From NCBI GenBank assembly GCA_012845835.1, contig JABAKD010000028.1, positions 3,442,242 to 3,506,241 of the forward strand: a DNA stretch of 64,000 nucleotides, written 5' to 3'. A program made the position numbers and the translations under genes. Numbering within the stretch: the first letter of the stretch is position 1; each line of letters opens with the position of its first letter. Positions 42,110-53,184 of the stretch are shown here, in pieces. The notes below the pieces were generated by a model, which was given only the letters and a program-made list of their open reading frames with translations, was not told the DNA's origin and made no database searches. The DNA comes from Undaria pinnatifida. Its lineage: Eukaryota; Sar; Phaeophyceae; Laminariales; Alariaceae.

Positions 42110-43760
42110 TCGCCCGGTTTGAGCCTGTGATATTTGTCCAGGCCCTAAAATCCTTAATCAGCCCGATGAGGTAACGGCGACGATGCTTGTTGGAGAACTT
42201 GGTCCCTAAATCTGACATGTTGTCCTCGGTCGGCACGTGTAGTGAACGCTAACCTTGCCACCCTGCATGAGGGATCACTCGCACGAGTGACCCCTCCGTT
42301 CTTTGGCGGTCCTCACCTCCGTGATTTTTTAAGCTGACGATTTGAATCCGTAAAGGGATGGTAAGCTACGCTGCGCCTAAATAGTCGCCTCGTAAAGTGT
42401 TTTTTTTAGTCAATGAGGTACAGAGTCACTACACAGTGGTAGTGTGGTAGTGCTCAAAACCCGGGAGTGAAAATGGGGGGTGCATCACAACTTCATCACA
42501 ACATCCCCCCTACCATCGCCTTGATTCGGCGGATGGGGAAGAATAAAGCTCAAGCTCACCATAACTCTACCCATCTATTTGAGTACACGCCGTGCGTCAA
42601 TTTAATTCAATCGCATTCGCAACCCAGCGCTAGCTGGCGTTTCCTTCAGTTCCCGTGGTGGCGACAGCGCTCGAGCTGTCAACACCGGAGGTCACCGTTA
42701 CTACTCCAACGGCGCAAGCTATACAGTGCTGTAGTTGTATACGGATGCGTGAGTATGTCGACCCGACCTCACCCTGCGGATCAGGTGCGGTGGAGGGAAA
42801 CACCCGGAACGGCATCATTTCGGGTGGTGTGGGACTTGCGCAAGCTCACCCCCCCGCCGTGAGAAAGCAGTCTTCCGACGGACTTGGTCCAGTTACGGTC
42901 CACCGTACCCATTCGAGCGTCGGTCCTCGGCTCTTTCATATTGTTAGCGCAATAGAATGCCTCCCTGATTGCTAGTGCTGCTTCCACAAGGTCTGCTTCC
43001 GTGGTGGACTGGGCCGTGATTCCTTGAAGACCCACCTTGAAAGCTCACTGGGCCGTTGGAATCAATCAGAATGTACGGTAACATTCACTGGGCCGTTGGA
43101 ATCAATCAGAATGTACGGTAACATTGACTTGCCGATGTCCGGGTTGTTACCCGAGTTAGAGCCTGACACCGCGGTTAGGGCGAAACCCCGTTTCTTATAG
43201 GTGGTCTCGTAGCTCATCGTGCCGGCAAGGTAACGGAGAGCGTGCTTTGTCGCCACCATATGTGCATTGGATGGTTTTACAATGGCCCTCACAAGTTGGT
43301 TGAAGCCATAGAAGATGTCGTAGCGAGTCACTTGAGCCAAGCACGTTAGCGAACCTTCGATGGCCTGGCGCCGTTGTTTGTCTGAGTCGTAAAGAACATC
43401 CCTTTCAGGCTGATCGAGTGGCTGCTGCTTTCCTGCTCCCGGCGTGCTCACGGGTTTGCACTATTATATTCCTTACTTTTGGAGCACGGACCTGGTGCAG
43501 TCTGCCGGAGATCCGGTGAGTGTCCCGCTTTCACGGTTGCGGCTGACTTTCATGCCAAGAATCAGCGAGATGTCTCCCATGTCCGTCGTAACAACTATGT
43601 GGCTCATTAGCTTCTCCTTTAACATATTGAGTACCGCCTTGTCGACTCCAGCAAGCATCAGGTCGTCGACGTAAAGGGTGAGGATGGCGTCCGGCTTCTT
43701 GCTCGTGTTTGCCGTGTTGTTGTTGATGGAGTCGTCGCCCACGCACCACGGAACTGTTGT
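42110..43760 (-). mobile_element. Ty1/copia relic with nested S element
   Basis: Minus-strand pieces are recognisable as reverse transcriptase (ILTLYVDDLMLAG, TTDMGDISLILGMKV) and the connection region (VTRYDIFYGFNQLVR, AHMVATKHALRYLAG). They are followed by RNase H (GITAQSTTEADLVEAALA and, near 42190, DNMSDLGTKF-like). Part of the order is interrupted by a family S element at 42268-42490 inserted into it. A 31-bp segment near 43045 is locally duplicated. Broken and older than the copia element at 2200-6386. Confidence 0.8.
42268..42490 (+). repeat. Repeat family S, copy 2, nested in copia
   Basis: Begins with the near-palindrome GGATCACTCGCACGAGTGACC (42272-42292), contains GGTAAGCTACGCTGCGCC and CAATGAGGTACAGAGTCA, and ends near a GGGGGG run. 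Copia RNase H sequence continues on both sides, so S inserted after the retrotransposon. Confidence 0.6.
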
Positions 43761-44262
43761 ACGTGATGAAGCTTATGAGCCTGAAGCAGCCGATGAAGCC
43801 GAAGTTGTGATGAAGCAAATGAAGCTATTGGAACTGATGTGGTACATGGCTCTAGTCTTGCTGAAGTTACCGTTGCTCTATCTGGTAGTGGTGAGGCTGA
43901 TGTAGCTTCCGCCAGGTTGCTGAAGTTGCTGCTGCTGCTGATCATGATGATGACGATGATGATGATGATGATGATGTTGATATTGCTGTTGAAAGTGTTT
44001 GCTCTATTCCTAGATTTGCTGAACGCGCTACTGTTGTTTGCCGTTGAGACCATGATGCCCGTGGTGATGACGGCTCTGTGATGGACAATGGGTAGCTGAT
44101 GGGAGAGGTAGTCGTTGAGGAGTTGAATCGGCCGTGATGATGGCGTCGCAGCGATGGATGTGTAGCTGATGGGGTATTAAAGAGGGGCAGTAGTATAAGT
44201 AAAACACGAAGTAGCTGTGGTGGTCTCAGAGGTACTTTCGACGATTGGATATAATGTAGCTA

Positions 44263-44382
44263 TTCATAGGCTGTAGACGCTGTTACTGCTCCATTGTCCC
44301 ATTTGGTTGTGGACACGTCCTTCCAATGAGAAGCGTCCGGTAATCCCACGGATTCGAAAAGGTCTTCGAAATTTATCGCCAT
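44263..44382 (-). CDS. Small ORF, 39 residues
   Basis: The minus strand gives MAINFEDLFESVGLPDASHW, then KDVSTTKWDNGAVTAS and a stop at 44263. It reads like the start of a Gag-type or other cytosolic protein and lies upstream of the copia relic on the same strand. A longer frame at 44405-44884, also minus, precedes it and has no recognisable domain. Weakly supported. Confidence 0.25.
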
Positions 44383-44944
44383 TGTCTTCCCCTTGAACGG
44401 TTTTTTAGTCGTCCGGGGGTCTGCCCAAGCAGCCAAAGCGTCGCGATCTAGGGTCCGTTGAGGTCCTTCTCAAGCTCGCTCGAAGAATGTCCCAAACATG
44501 TTGGGCTCTTTTGGGCTCTTCTGTAGAGTGATTGATGGTCTTGGCTTTCGGTGTGGCTGTGGGGACTAGAAATAAAAATTCTCCCTGGCTACTCTGCTCC
44601 GCTGGTGCTATAGACTGGTGTTGCTGGAGGTCCATGGCAAAGTTTGCGTTGCTGTTGTTGGCCTGCCTATTTTGGAGCTTGCACTCATCGTCGGAACGGG
44701 ACGTAGTTAGATGCACCCAGCACCATTTGGACCCGCCTCCGCCTTGCTCCTCGCCCTTGCTTCGTTTTCCATTATGTTGCAGATGGATGGGGTGGATGCG
44801 TTTGAAGCGAACTTTGATTCGTTCCTCCCAGTCACGATAGGCGGGTTGCGCTCGATGTCGAACCGCGAGGGGGGCCTTTGCCATGTAGTTGCTACGTTGT
44901 TATTGTAGTTGCGTTATTCTTCAGATGTTGTGAAGAGCTGACGT

Positions 44945-46050
44945 TGTAGGTGAAAACCCCACCCTCATCTACCGGTTGATGGTTGGCTGGGGCCCATGGA
45001 GCAAGCGCGTTGCGTGAGTGTCCCCTCGGGGCAAGGTCCCGTTGCACCCGGGTAGAGGATAATATTTCATCTCCGGATCAGAAATCATTCCATTCATGTA
45101 CAAATCCAACATCCCGGGGACGAAAACAGTGATCCCCGGGTCGATGTCGCCCCGCACGGTGTGAAGTCCACCCCCATCCACTGATTGCTGATTGGCTGTG
45201 GCTCACAAGGCCAGCGCGCTGCGAGAGTTGCCTCTCGCGATGGCGTGGAGGCCCCTCCGCACCCGGGGAGGATAACGTCCCATCCCCAGGTCATAACATC
45301 TTCCATGCATCTACAAATCCGACAATATGGGGGCGAAAACGGTGGTCCCCCGGTCCTCCGGGTCGATGTCGCCCCGCACGGTGCGGAAACCCCACCTCTA
45401 TCCACCGATTGCTGGGGCTCATAGAACCAGCGGACGGGGAGAGTTGCTCCTCGGGCCAACGTCGACGTCCTGTCGCACCCGGGCAGGATAAAGTCCCATC
45501 TTCGGATTATGTACACTTTCATATATCTGCAACTCCAACAGCCCGGGGGCAAAAAAGTAATACCCAGGGTCGATACCGCCACCCACGGTGTGGAAACCCC
45601 ACCGCTATCCGCTGCCTACTGATTTTCTGGGACGCACATAGAGATGGCGGGCAGGAAGAGTTGCCCCTCGGGCCAACATCGAGGTCTCGCCGCACGCGGG
45701 GAGGATACGACCGCACCCCCGGGTCGTAAATTATTTCATACATTTACTAATTCAACAGTCCGGCGACGAAAACAGTGATCCCTTCGGTCGATATCACCCC
45801 ACACGGTGTGGAAGCCCCATCCCCATCGGCTGATCTCTGGTTGGCTGAGACTCATAGAGCCAGCGGGCGGGTAGAGTTGCCCCTCGGGCTGACGATGAGG
45901 TCCCGCCTTACCCGGGGACAGGATAATGCCCTACCCCAGGGTTATAAATATTTTCATGCATCTACGATTCCATCAATCCGGGGACCAAAACGGTGATTCC
46001 CTGGATCGATATTGCCCTGAACGGCGTGGAAATCCGCACCCATCGGCTGG
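44945..46050 (+). repeat. 216-bp satellite, block 1
   Basis: Five units begin GGCTGGGGCTCATAGAGCCAG (variants) at about 44985, 45194, 45411, 45626 and 45843, so the period is 205 to 217 bp. Each contains CCCCTCGGGCCAACG, a CACCCGGG(G)AGGATAA segment, CATCTACAA(A)TCC, GGGGACGAAAAC and CCCGCACGGTGTGGAAACCC. Units are about 75 to 85 percent alike. Frames on both strands are by-products. Confidence 0.9.
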
Positions 46051-46057
46051 TCAATGT

Positions 46058-46300
46058 TATGGTATCTCCCTCTACCCCGTTGGGCCGTTACGACTTATAG
46101 CAGTTGTCCCTTTATAGCTCCTGGCGGGTGTTATCGCCTGCCTGAACGAACGACTCCGCCCCCCCTTCTGCCAGAAGGCATCCGGCGGGCAGTAATCAAC
46201 AAGTACCAGACAGATGTAACATCCAAGCAACCCTCGTGTGATTGACCAGTACAGAGCAAGTGGAACCCCTGCATATCAGTAGGCGGTCCGCAGATCCATA
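46058..46300 (+). repeat. Repeat family T, copy 2
   Basis: Starts TATCTCCCTCTACCCCGTTG and includes CTGCCAGAAGGCATC-like sequence, ATGTAACATCCAAGCAACCC and CGTGTGATTGACC. It matches 46736-46975. Confidence 0.75.
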
Positions 46301-46354
46301 TGGCCGCAGTACCAATACACCGGCGTCGTCGGCAGGTGCTGGCGTTCTGTTAGA

Positions 46355-46605
46355 TCGGTACTTTTGCTCCACATACCTTGGCTCGCCTTGTACGCGTTCC
46401 GTTGGCTTTCACGTGCCGGTATGTTCAAACGTTTGACGTCTGCTTCGCATTTTACGCGCTTCAGTGACTTTCACGAACCCGGTATGTTCGGTATTGCGAC
46501 GTCTGCTTCGCATCTTGTGCTTTCTATTGGTTTTCACGTACTCGTATACGGAACGTTTGGTACCTGCTTTGCTTTGCGCTCGTCCAAATGGTTTTGCCTT
46601 ACAAG
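46355..46605 (+). repeat. 62-bp tandem repeat, four units
   Basis: (C/T)TTTCACG is at 46406, 46468 and 46531 and TCTGCTTCGCAT at about 46439 and 46502, giving a 62 to 63-bp period. It lies between the two T copies. Confidence 0.8.
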
Positions 46606-46735
46606 TTCGTGATGTGGGAATGGGTTGTGAAGTGCCGCATGTTCGATCCATTATCCGAATTTCTCCGGATAGATTTTGTTTCACCTGATTTCTCTAGGAG
46701 TCTGGAAATACGGCCCGTCCGGGTGGTCTCGTGTT

Positions 46736-46975
46736 ACGATATCCCTTCTACCCTGTTGGGCCGTTATGATTCATAGCAGTTATGCCCTTTATAGCTGGCA
46801 GGCATTATCGTCTGCCCGAACGTCCCCCCTTCTTCTGTCAGGAGGTGTAAGGGGGACAGCAAACATCTAACGCCAGAGATGTAACATCCAAGCAACCCTC
46901 GCGTGAGTGACCAACGCAGAGCCAGAGGTACCCCTTCATAGCAGTAGTTGGCCCCTAGGTCCACATTGCCCCAAT
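46736..46975 (+). repeat. Repeat family T, copy 3
   Basis: Matches 46058-46300 throughout, including CCCTGTTGGGCCGTTATGA and the AACCCTCGCGTGAGTGACC core. It leads directly into satellite block 2. Confidence 0.75.
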
Positions 46976-47415
46976 GATTGGCTGGGGCTCAGAGAGCCAG
47001 CGCGCTGCGAGAGTTTCCCCTCGGGCCAACGTCGACATCCCGCCGAACCCGGGGTGGATAAGGTCCCATCCCGGGTCAAAAGTCACTCCATACATCTACA
47101 ACTCTTGCAACCCGGGGACGAAAACGATGATCCCCCGGGTCGATACCACCCTGCACAGTATGGAAACCCCACTGCCATTCGCTGATTGCCGATTGGCTGG
47201 GGCTCATAGAGCCAGCGCGCCAGCGCGCGGCGAGAGTTTCCCCTCGGGACAACGTTGAGGTTCCACCGCATCCGGGGACGATAAACTATCATCCCCGGAT
47301 CAGAAATCATTCTACGTATGCACAACTACAACAACTCCCGAACAAAAACGGTGATCCCCCGGGTTGATACTGCCCCGCACGGTGTGAAAACCCCACCACT
47401 CTCATCGGCTGGTTG
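46975..47415 (+). repeat. 216-bp satellite, block 2
   Basis: Two further units begin at about 46980 and 47196. They are closer to each other than to the block 1 units, for example sharing CCAGCGCGCTGCGAGAGTTT-like starts. Confidence 0.9.
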
Positions 47416-48340
47416 GTGATTGGCCGGCGCGTTAGACCTGCGCACTGAAGACAGTGGAATATTCCTCACGATGGAATCGACCTAAGCCTCTAGATGATTT
47501 CGTTTTCTTACGGTAACCCTTGCTGTCCTGAATCGGTTGCCAGACAATCACAGCGCACGGCACATCTACAACCAGCGGAGGCAGCCGGTCGCCCCGATGG
47601 TCTTCGAGTTGTTGACCTCGAGGTTGGGGTCAGGGGTTCCAAAATCTCGGTATGGATTTATTCATTTTCTAGATATTCCAACTGCCGAGAGCGCTTTATA
47701 GCGTGGGTAAGCACAATTCGACGCGGCGAGTCGACAACGGAAGAAAGTGTTGAACTATTACTTCGATTAAAATGAAAGCGCATACCGTAGAGGGGAGGGG
47801 GATAAGAGCCTGCTTAGTGGCCTCGGGTCTGAGTTTGCGTCTGGAGAAATAGAAGGAGAAAAGTGCCAAGATAAATAGTACCACTATGGGCAACACGTCG
47901 ATCCAACGAAGTCGTGGCCGTATCACTAATTCCGAGTAATCGGCGATCGTCAGTGTTGACTTGCTATGTGACTACGACTGGCCTCCACAACAGCGAACAG
48001 TCACAGCATCGCGCCGTACCGCGACGATCATCCGTTTCTTTCGTTCTTCGTTGTATATCCTTCGAAATGTCGTGTTCTTATCATTCTTGATGACGTTGGG
48101 GAGTGTCTCATACTACTGTGGCGGCATGGTACGAGAGTCGCGGCACCGGCCGCTGCTTCTCGTCGCCCCTGCGTATAAATATGCCAGAACCCGGGAGTTA
48201 TCTACCCAGCCAACTCGCCACCGGGGCTCTATTAATAAAAACAAACGTAGTCTCGGACAACCGAGATCTCCAATGGTAGTACGCCCTCGACAAATGGTAG
48301 CAAACCATTGCCATGTAATCCCGATGTTGCGCCTCGATGC
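47416..48340. other. No gene confirmed
   Basis: A minus-strand frame at 47696-47926 contains a possible membrane helix (VLPIVVLFILALFSFYF) but no ATG start and no clear splice sites. Nothing else is supported. Confidence 0.35.
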
Positions 48341-49288
48341 TTACTCGTAGGTACCAGGTACCTGGTATACGGTAAAGCTTGCCCCAACTGTCTCTGCCGA
48401 TGATGAGATGTGCACTACACCTGCAACCTGAGGATCACTGCGGGTGCACACCTCGGATGACTTCGAATACTTCCACCCACCGTTGCTCTGAATTGCCCTT
48501 GGCGGCCCCTCCCACCCCCCCACCTCGGAAATAATGGAGGATGACTTCGCCGGGATCCACATTCTGCCTTCTTTTCTGCCACCAACCGAAAATAAGCGAT
48601 CCAAGGGCCTCGATTTATCCCCACGCACCCAAACCTCATTACCGTTACACCGGTACGACGACAAGGAGGTGTGTTCTGTCACCACCGCCGGATACTCGAC
48701 AGGAACTCCGCCACGAGCACCGCGGCACCGCCGCCCATGTCTACCGGTATCCCGCACGGCGCCCGCCAGACGCCGTCGCGTATATGCGTGTACACTAACC
48801 GATCGCTGTCGGGTATGGTCGTCTTGATGGCCTCGAAAGCAGAAGTCGATGCCGGTATCGTAGCTTTGTGTCACCGTAACGAGTTTAGCTGCCGCACCCC
48901 AACGAAAACAAAAAGCTACATCCCCGCTTCCTGTCAAACAATGCACGGAGGGCACGGCCCGGTCGAGGAGGCGAACATTTCCTCCAACCTCGCCAAAAAC
49001 AAAATGAATAATAACCCAACACAATAAGTGTCCCCAGAACTTAGCCGCTCGAACCTCACGTAAGGACCAGGCACTCTGGTCTCCCCAACAACAACAACAA
49101 CAACAACAAAAATCAGCCTTACAGGTTAAATCGTGGAGCGACAGGAAAATCACTCGCGCACAGCAGTAACGCTTTTCGAACCGGACACAATCGGATTTTC
49201 CGGCACAGATAATCCCAGTAAAGTGTGGAGGTACATACACACCAGGTGCATCACTGCATCCGTGTTGAAAATCGAAAATATATCGCAC
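48341..49288 (-). CDS. Long open frame, uncertain
   Basis: An open frame of 315 codons without an ATG at its beginning. The second half (VPVEYPAVVTEHTSLSS, then NEVWVRGDKSRPLDRL and GGWEGPPRAIQSNGG, ending AETVGASFTVYQVPG) has balanced, protein-like composition. The first half, with a Cys run from a CAA microsatellite at 49087-49110, does not. It could include an exon of the minus-strand gene, lying downstream of the exon at 49832-50045, but no family is recognisable. Confidence 0.25.
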   Translation of the reverse strand: MRYIFDFQHGCSDAPGVYVPPHFTGIICAGKSDCVRFEKRYCCARVIFLSLHDLTCKADFCCCCCCCWGDQSAWSLREVRAAKFWGHLLCWVIIHFVFGEVGGNVRLLDRAVPSVHCLTGSGDVAFCFRWGAAAKLVTVTQSYDTGIDFCFRGHQDDHTRQRSVSVHAYTRRRLAGAVRDTGRHGRRCRGARGGVPVEYPAVVTEHTSLSSYRCNGNEVWVRGDKSRPLDRLFSVGGRKEGRMWIPAKSSSIISEVGGWEGPPRAIQSNGGWKYSKSSEVCTRSDPQVAGVVHISSSAETVGASFTVYQVPGTYE

Positions 49289-49831
49289 GCGCTTTTTATG
49301 TACGAGACGGGACGTTTGCCATCATACCACTCTTCTGCGATTCCAGGTACCATGGTTTACACTTCGTACGGCCTTTCACCAAACGACGTCAATCGTCGGA
49401 CAACCAGCAACTCTAGGCAACGGGATGGGCGGTCTGCACCCTACCCGGCAATACCATGCTACCTGGCTTCCAATGGATATATCTATCTATCTTGATCGCG
49501 GGTCAACCTATGCTACGGAATTAATATAATCTAGCATTACTATCAGCAAACCCAGAGGAAACCCGAACCGTCGCAGCACTCAAAGTTCAGAGCACGTCAT
49601 GGGGCATGTATGATACCACCCGGCATCTCTGCATACGTTTACAAAGAATATACGTACTGCCGCTAACCAGCTCTGTACATCAGGGAGTTAGCTACATCAG
49701 ACTTTAGAGCCCGAAGCACGGATTACGCCGCCCCGCGGATCAAAAACCATCGGGCAAACACGTCAGGCTGTAGCTCCAGAAATACGGCTTGCGTCCCGTG
49801 CATCAAAAACCTTCGAGCAATAAAACAAATG

Positions 49832-50045
49832 TCAGCTTTCCCGTGCATCTGGCTCCTCCCCCCCAACGTCCCCTGGAGACACCCATTTTTCGTTGAGGAG
49901 TGAAACTGTCATCCGCAAGTGATCTTGCGGGACCCTTTCCAGCACCGCTATGAACTCTTGAGCCAAGACTTCTCTCTCCTGAGAACAAAGCATCGCGTGG
50001 AAAATGGAACGTAGGCAATCTGGGGTTTGTGGGGCGATATTGAAT
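49832..50045 (-). CDS. Minus-strand gene, putative terminal exon
   Basis: An acceptor-like ATATTCAG precedes the frame and it ends in TGA at 49832-49834. The product runs FNIAPQTPDCLRSIFHAML, CSQEREVLAQEFIAVLERV, PQDHLRMTVSLLNEKW and ends VGGEEPDARES: alpha-helical and charged, like a real soluble domain. It needs two bases from the preceding exon, whereas the exon at 56907-57057 ends on a codon boundary, so at least one exon between them would be required if they are one gene. That link is inference from strand and character only. Confidence 0.5.
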
Positions 50046-50256
50046 CTGAATATATATATGGAAGGCGTGTTTGATTCGGGGACACGCTGGAGCAAGGTAC
50101 CAGGTACGCCGTTAAGTTGACCTTGCGCTCATGAGAGAAACAAGGACGCGAAGGGTACTATTCAATAGGTACTAGAGCCGCGAAGTATACGGCAGAGTAC
50201 AAGCTGGTTGGTAACAACTGGAAGAAAATAATGCTGCTGTGAGGATTCAAGGCTGA

Positions 50257-50733
50257 ATGGGATTGGCAGAAAGTTTTCGGAAGGAAGTGATACGGGTTTC
50301 GCCGAAATTCCCGACGTCACAGCTGAGGGACAGTTTTCAACATATACGGCAGTGGAGTCAACTATATAGCGCCGGTATGTGCCATAAATACCGGCACTAT
50401 ATCGACAACCGGCTACTCCGCATACCGCCACTTTTGGCTGTTACCGTCTGCACCGAACGATTTCACAGGCACTGGGGTAGTGGGCAACCGGCACTATCAT
50501 ACCCAACCGGCGCCATAGAGGGACCTCTACTGCACGCAAAACACACACAAACTGTCACCAACTTTTGCCACGGACGGTGGGCGAGGGAGACACCGCAGGA
50601 CAGGGTTAACATGCTGACATGGTCAGTTCAGTGGCATCGCATGAAACGTCAGGGTTACCGTTACGTAGCGTCTCTCAGCAGACGCCGGACGTGGTCCTCC
50701 GACGTGGCCCATCTACTAGTCAGAGGGTACTAG
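50257..50733 (+). CDS. Hypothetical ORF, 158 residues
   Basis: ATG at 50257, then MGLAESFRKEVIRVSPKF, HRHWGSGQPALSYPTG, CHGRWARETPQDRVNML and DVAHLLVRGY before the stop. There are no recognisable motifs or repeat copies. Length is at the upper edge of what chance gives in this GC range, so it may be spurious. Confidence 0.2.
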   Translation: MGLAESFRKEVIRVSPKFPTSQLRDSFQHIRQWSQLYSAGMCHKYRHYIDNRLLRIPPLLAVTVCTERFHRHWGSGQPALSYPTGAIEGPLLHAKHTQTVTNFCHGRWARETPQDRVNMLTWSVQWHRMKRQGYRYVASLSRRRTWSSDVAHLLVRGY

Positions 50734-50919
50734 CGTGGGGTGTTTGTTGTAAGGCCTACAGATAGTATTGATAGTTTCGGTAGGCACTTGGTGTGCCGCC
50801 TATGCAGCCCATGCAAAAGAAACGTACAGGATAAAGCATGGAAACATGAAAAATTGTGTGTACGGCGTGTCGTTCCATTATTACGAGGAGGGATATGGGA
50901 CTAAACGCCCTACCAGGAA

Positions 50920-50972
50920 AAACCTAACCCGAACCCTAGTTCTAGCCCTAACTAACCCTTACCCCAACCCGG
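50920..50972. repeat. Degenerate telomere-like repeat
   Basis: CCTAACCC, ACCCTAG, CCCTAACTAACCC and CCCCAACCC steps form an imperfect CCCTAA-type array of about 50 bp. It is probably an interstitial remnant. Confidence 0.55.
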
Positions 50973-51440
50973 GTTAACCTGTACGGAAGTTGTCCGGAAA
51001 TCCGGCAATGACCATATTTTCGGGGAAAACGTCAACCATATTATAATTCACACCACTGGTACCAGGTACCTGGTGCGTTTTTTTTCCATTTCAATGCTAA
51101 ATACCATACACTTATTTACGAGCCTCGCGCATACTACTGCACTTGGCTAACCTTGTACCAGTCGTCAAACAGACAACTACCCTCTTAACACCTTAACACG
51201 ATTAATAGCTTCCAGGTGCCGCAGTTCACACACAATACAGAAAGTGTCGGCCCACGAATAAGAAAGCAACCCAAAAAATAACAATAGGCCAACTTGATGA
51301 CGGACACTACGAAAACCCTTTTAGCGCTGCACTCCCAACACGGGGACATAACACTTGCACTTAGATTAGAACAAACGGAGGGGTTGGGAACGGGTTGAGA
51401 AATCAGACTTAGGGGCGAGCGCTACAGCAACCCTACGATA

Positions 51441-51520
51441 CCGTATCTATACATAGTATTGGTATTATATGTCATTGCCTATGCTCAAGATTGATATCAC
51501 AATTTAGGTTCGAGCCCTGC
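51441..51520 (+). mobile_element. tRNA-related SINE head, copy 2
   Basis: TTGGTATTATATGTCATTGCC and GGTTCGAGCCCTGC match the head of the SINE at 41722-41800, with about 30 extra bases between the two blocks. No body sequence is evident after it. Confidence 0.4.
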
Positions 51521-51939
51521 TCATATGGGTGTTTTTGTTGGCCGGCTCGTATCTTACAACAGGCCGTACAACCCTTTCGAGTGGGCGAACAATTGAGAGC
51601 GCACGCTGGGCAAACATCATGGAATGCCGTGAAAAGAATGGACCCACCAGTCTTTTTTTTTGCGTTCGTTAGGAATGGCCCTCAGAATGCACTACCTTTT
51701 GCGCTACACCAGTCACGCGGCTGCAGTCGCTAAGCAGGGCGCTTCCTTCTTAACAACAAAAAATATCACGCAGCTTGCAAAGATGAGCATAGACCCTTAA
51801 ATTGATCGAGTCTCACAGCTGGCGTGACATGACTGTAATATATACTCTGGGGTTCGGTGACGATCTCTCTGGCTAAATATACTTGACACATAACGGCCTG
51901 TGCTGTAGGGCTCTGCTACCACCCGACACGCGAATACAA

Positions 51940-52380
51940 AGAACTAATGACCCGCGCCACGTTGAACGGCTCTATCGCGTTCGGCCGTGCTAGAAGGGAG
52001 GCTACGTTTGACTCAATCCACGTGCCTGCCATAGCCCAACAGGTACTAACGCTTCCCTCCAACAAACAAAACATACGCTTTGGGATTCGATCATGTAACC
52101 GCTTGGCTCTACCGTATGCAATCACCTGAGACGCGACTCAACTAACATAAACAACAAGGGCACCTTCACAACGCCCTGAGCCACCTTCTTTGCCGTAGAC
52201 AATCATCAGAAACGCGAATATAAATAGCATTGGACTTTACACATCATGAGGCTATGAACAGCACCACGCCCACCTTCATAATGTCCTGTGCCACCTTAAG
52301 CGGTTCGATGATTTTCGGTCGTGCTCGGCTGGGGTCGTTGATGAATACCATCGGCCCGGCAAACAGAGACTGGATCAGAG
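51940..52380. repeat. Short diverged internal repeats
   Basis: The segment CGCCACGTTGAACGGCTCTA with GTTCGGCCGTGCT near 51956 is echoed by GCCACCTTAAGCGGTTCGAT with TTTCGGTCGTGCT near 52289. A second pair is GCAATCACCTGAGACGCGA near 52118 and CAATCATCAGAAACGCGAA near 52200. An old tandem array. Confidence 0.5.
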
Positions 52381-52799
52381 CATTCCCCCTGGTGAAAGAA
52401 ACGGGCATCGCACCACGATTTTAGATACTCGAGCGTTTGGGCGGCTGAAGTCAACAGGGAGTACGGCGAAAGATTGGCTTCATGGCTGGTGGAAATATAG
52501 GACGAATGTGTCACCAGATTCTTGTGGTGTGCTTCCCTCTCGACAGAGGATATTCTACATGGAACGAGCGATAAAATACACCTGGTAAATGGATCTCTTA
52601 CAAGCCTCCCGGCGTCTCTGTACCTCGGTACCGTCCTCAAGCGTGTGAGCTCCTGTCAAGGGTTCACGGGTTATCCAACACATCATAACTTCGGCTGTGA
52701 GAATACTAGCCATAAGTCACCGACTAAATACGAGCGAGGTACACCACCACTCACGCGAGTGGCCTATACCAGTCTGAGTCTAGATACAAGGTTATATAC

Positions 52800-52915
52800 C
52801 TAACCATAAGCCAATGTAAACGCGGTTTAAGCCAATGCAAACACGGGTAAAGCCAATGTAAACGCAGCATAAGTCAAGCTAAACGCGGCTTAAGCCAATC
52901 TAAAAGTGGCTTATA
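52800..52915 (+). repeat. Tandem repeat of about 24 bp
   Basis: TAAGCCAATGTAAACGCGG-type units occur five times with small changes. Confidence 0.85.
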
Positions 52916-53184
52916 TCTGGGCGGAGACGGACACCAAAGAGCGAAAACAGGGGGTGTGCCCCTCCTGCCGACGACTGACACAGTAGGGGCGAGGATAAAC
53001 TTCTTCTGATGGCGCCTCACTTGCGGAGGTGAACCAACGATCGCTGAACTTGACACTACTAAAAGCGCAACCCCACCAACAGACCCACGCTCTAGTAACA
53101 GGCAGATTACGAATATCGTCGTAAAACAGAAACGGTGTCCAAGCAATTTCGGGCAAATGTTTTTTTTTGCAAAATTTGAGGATC

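Noticed and set aside
44969-45743. ORFs of 80 to 160 codons on both strands
   Set aside because: They follow the 216-bp satellite and change frame between units.
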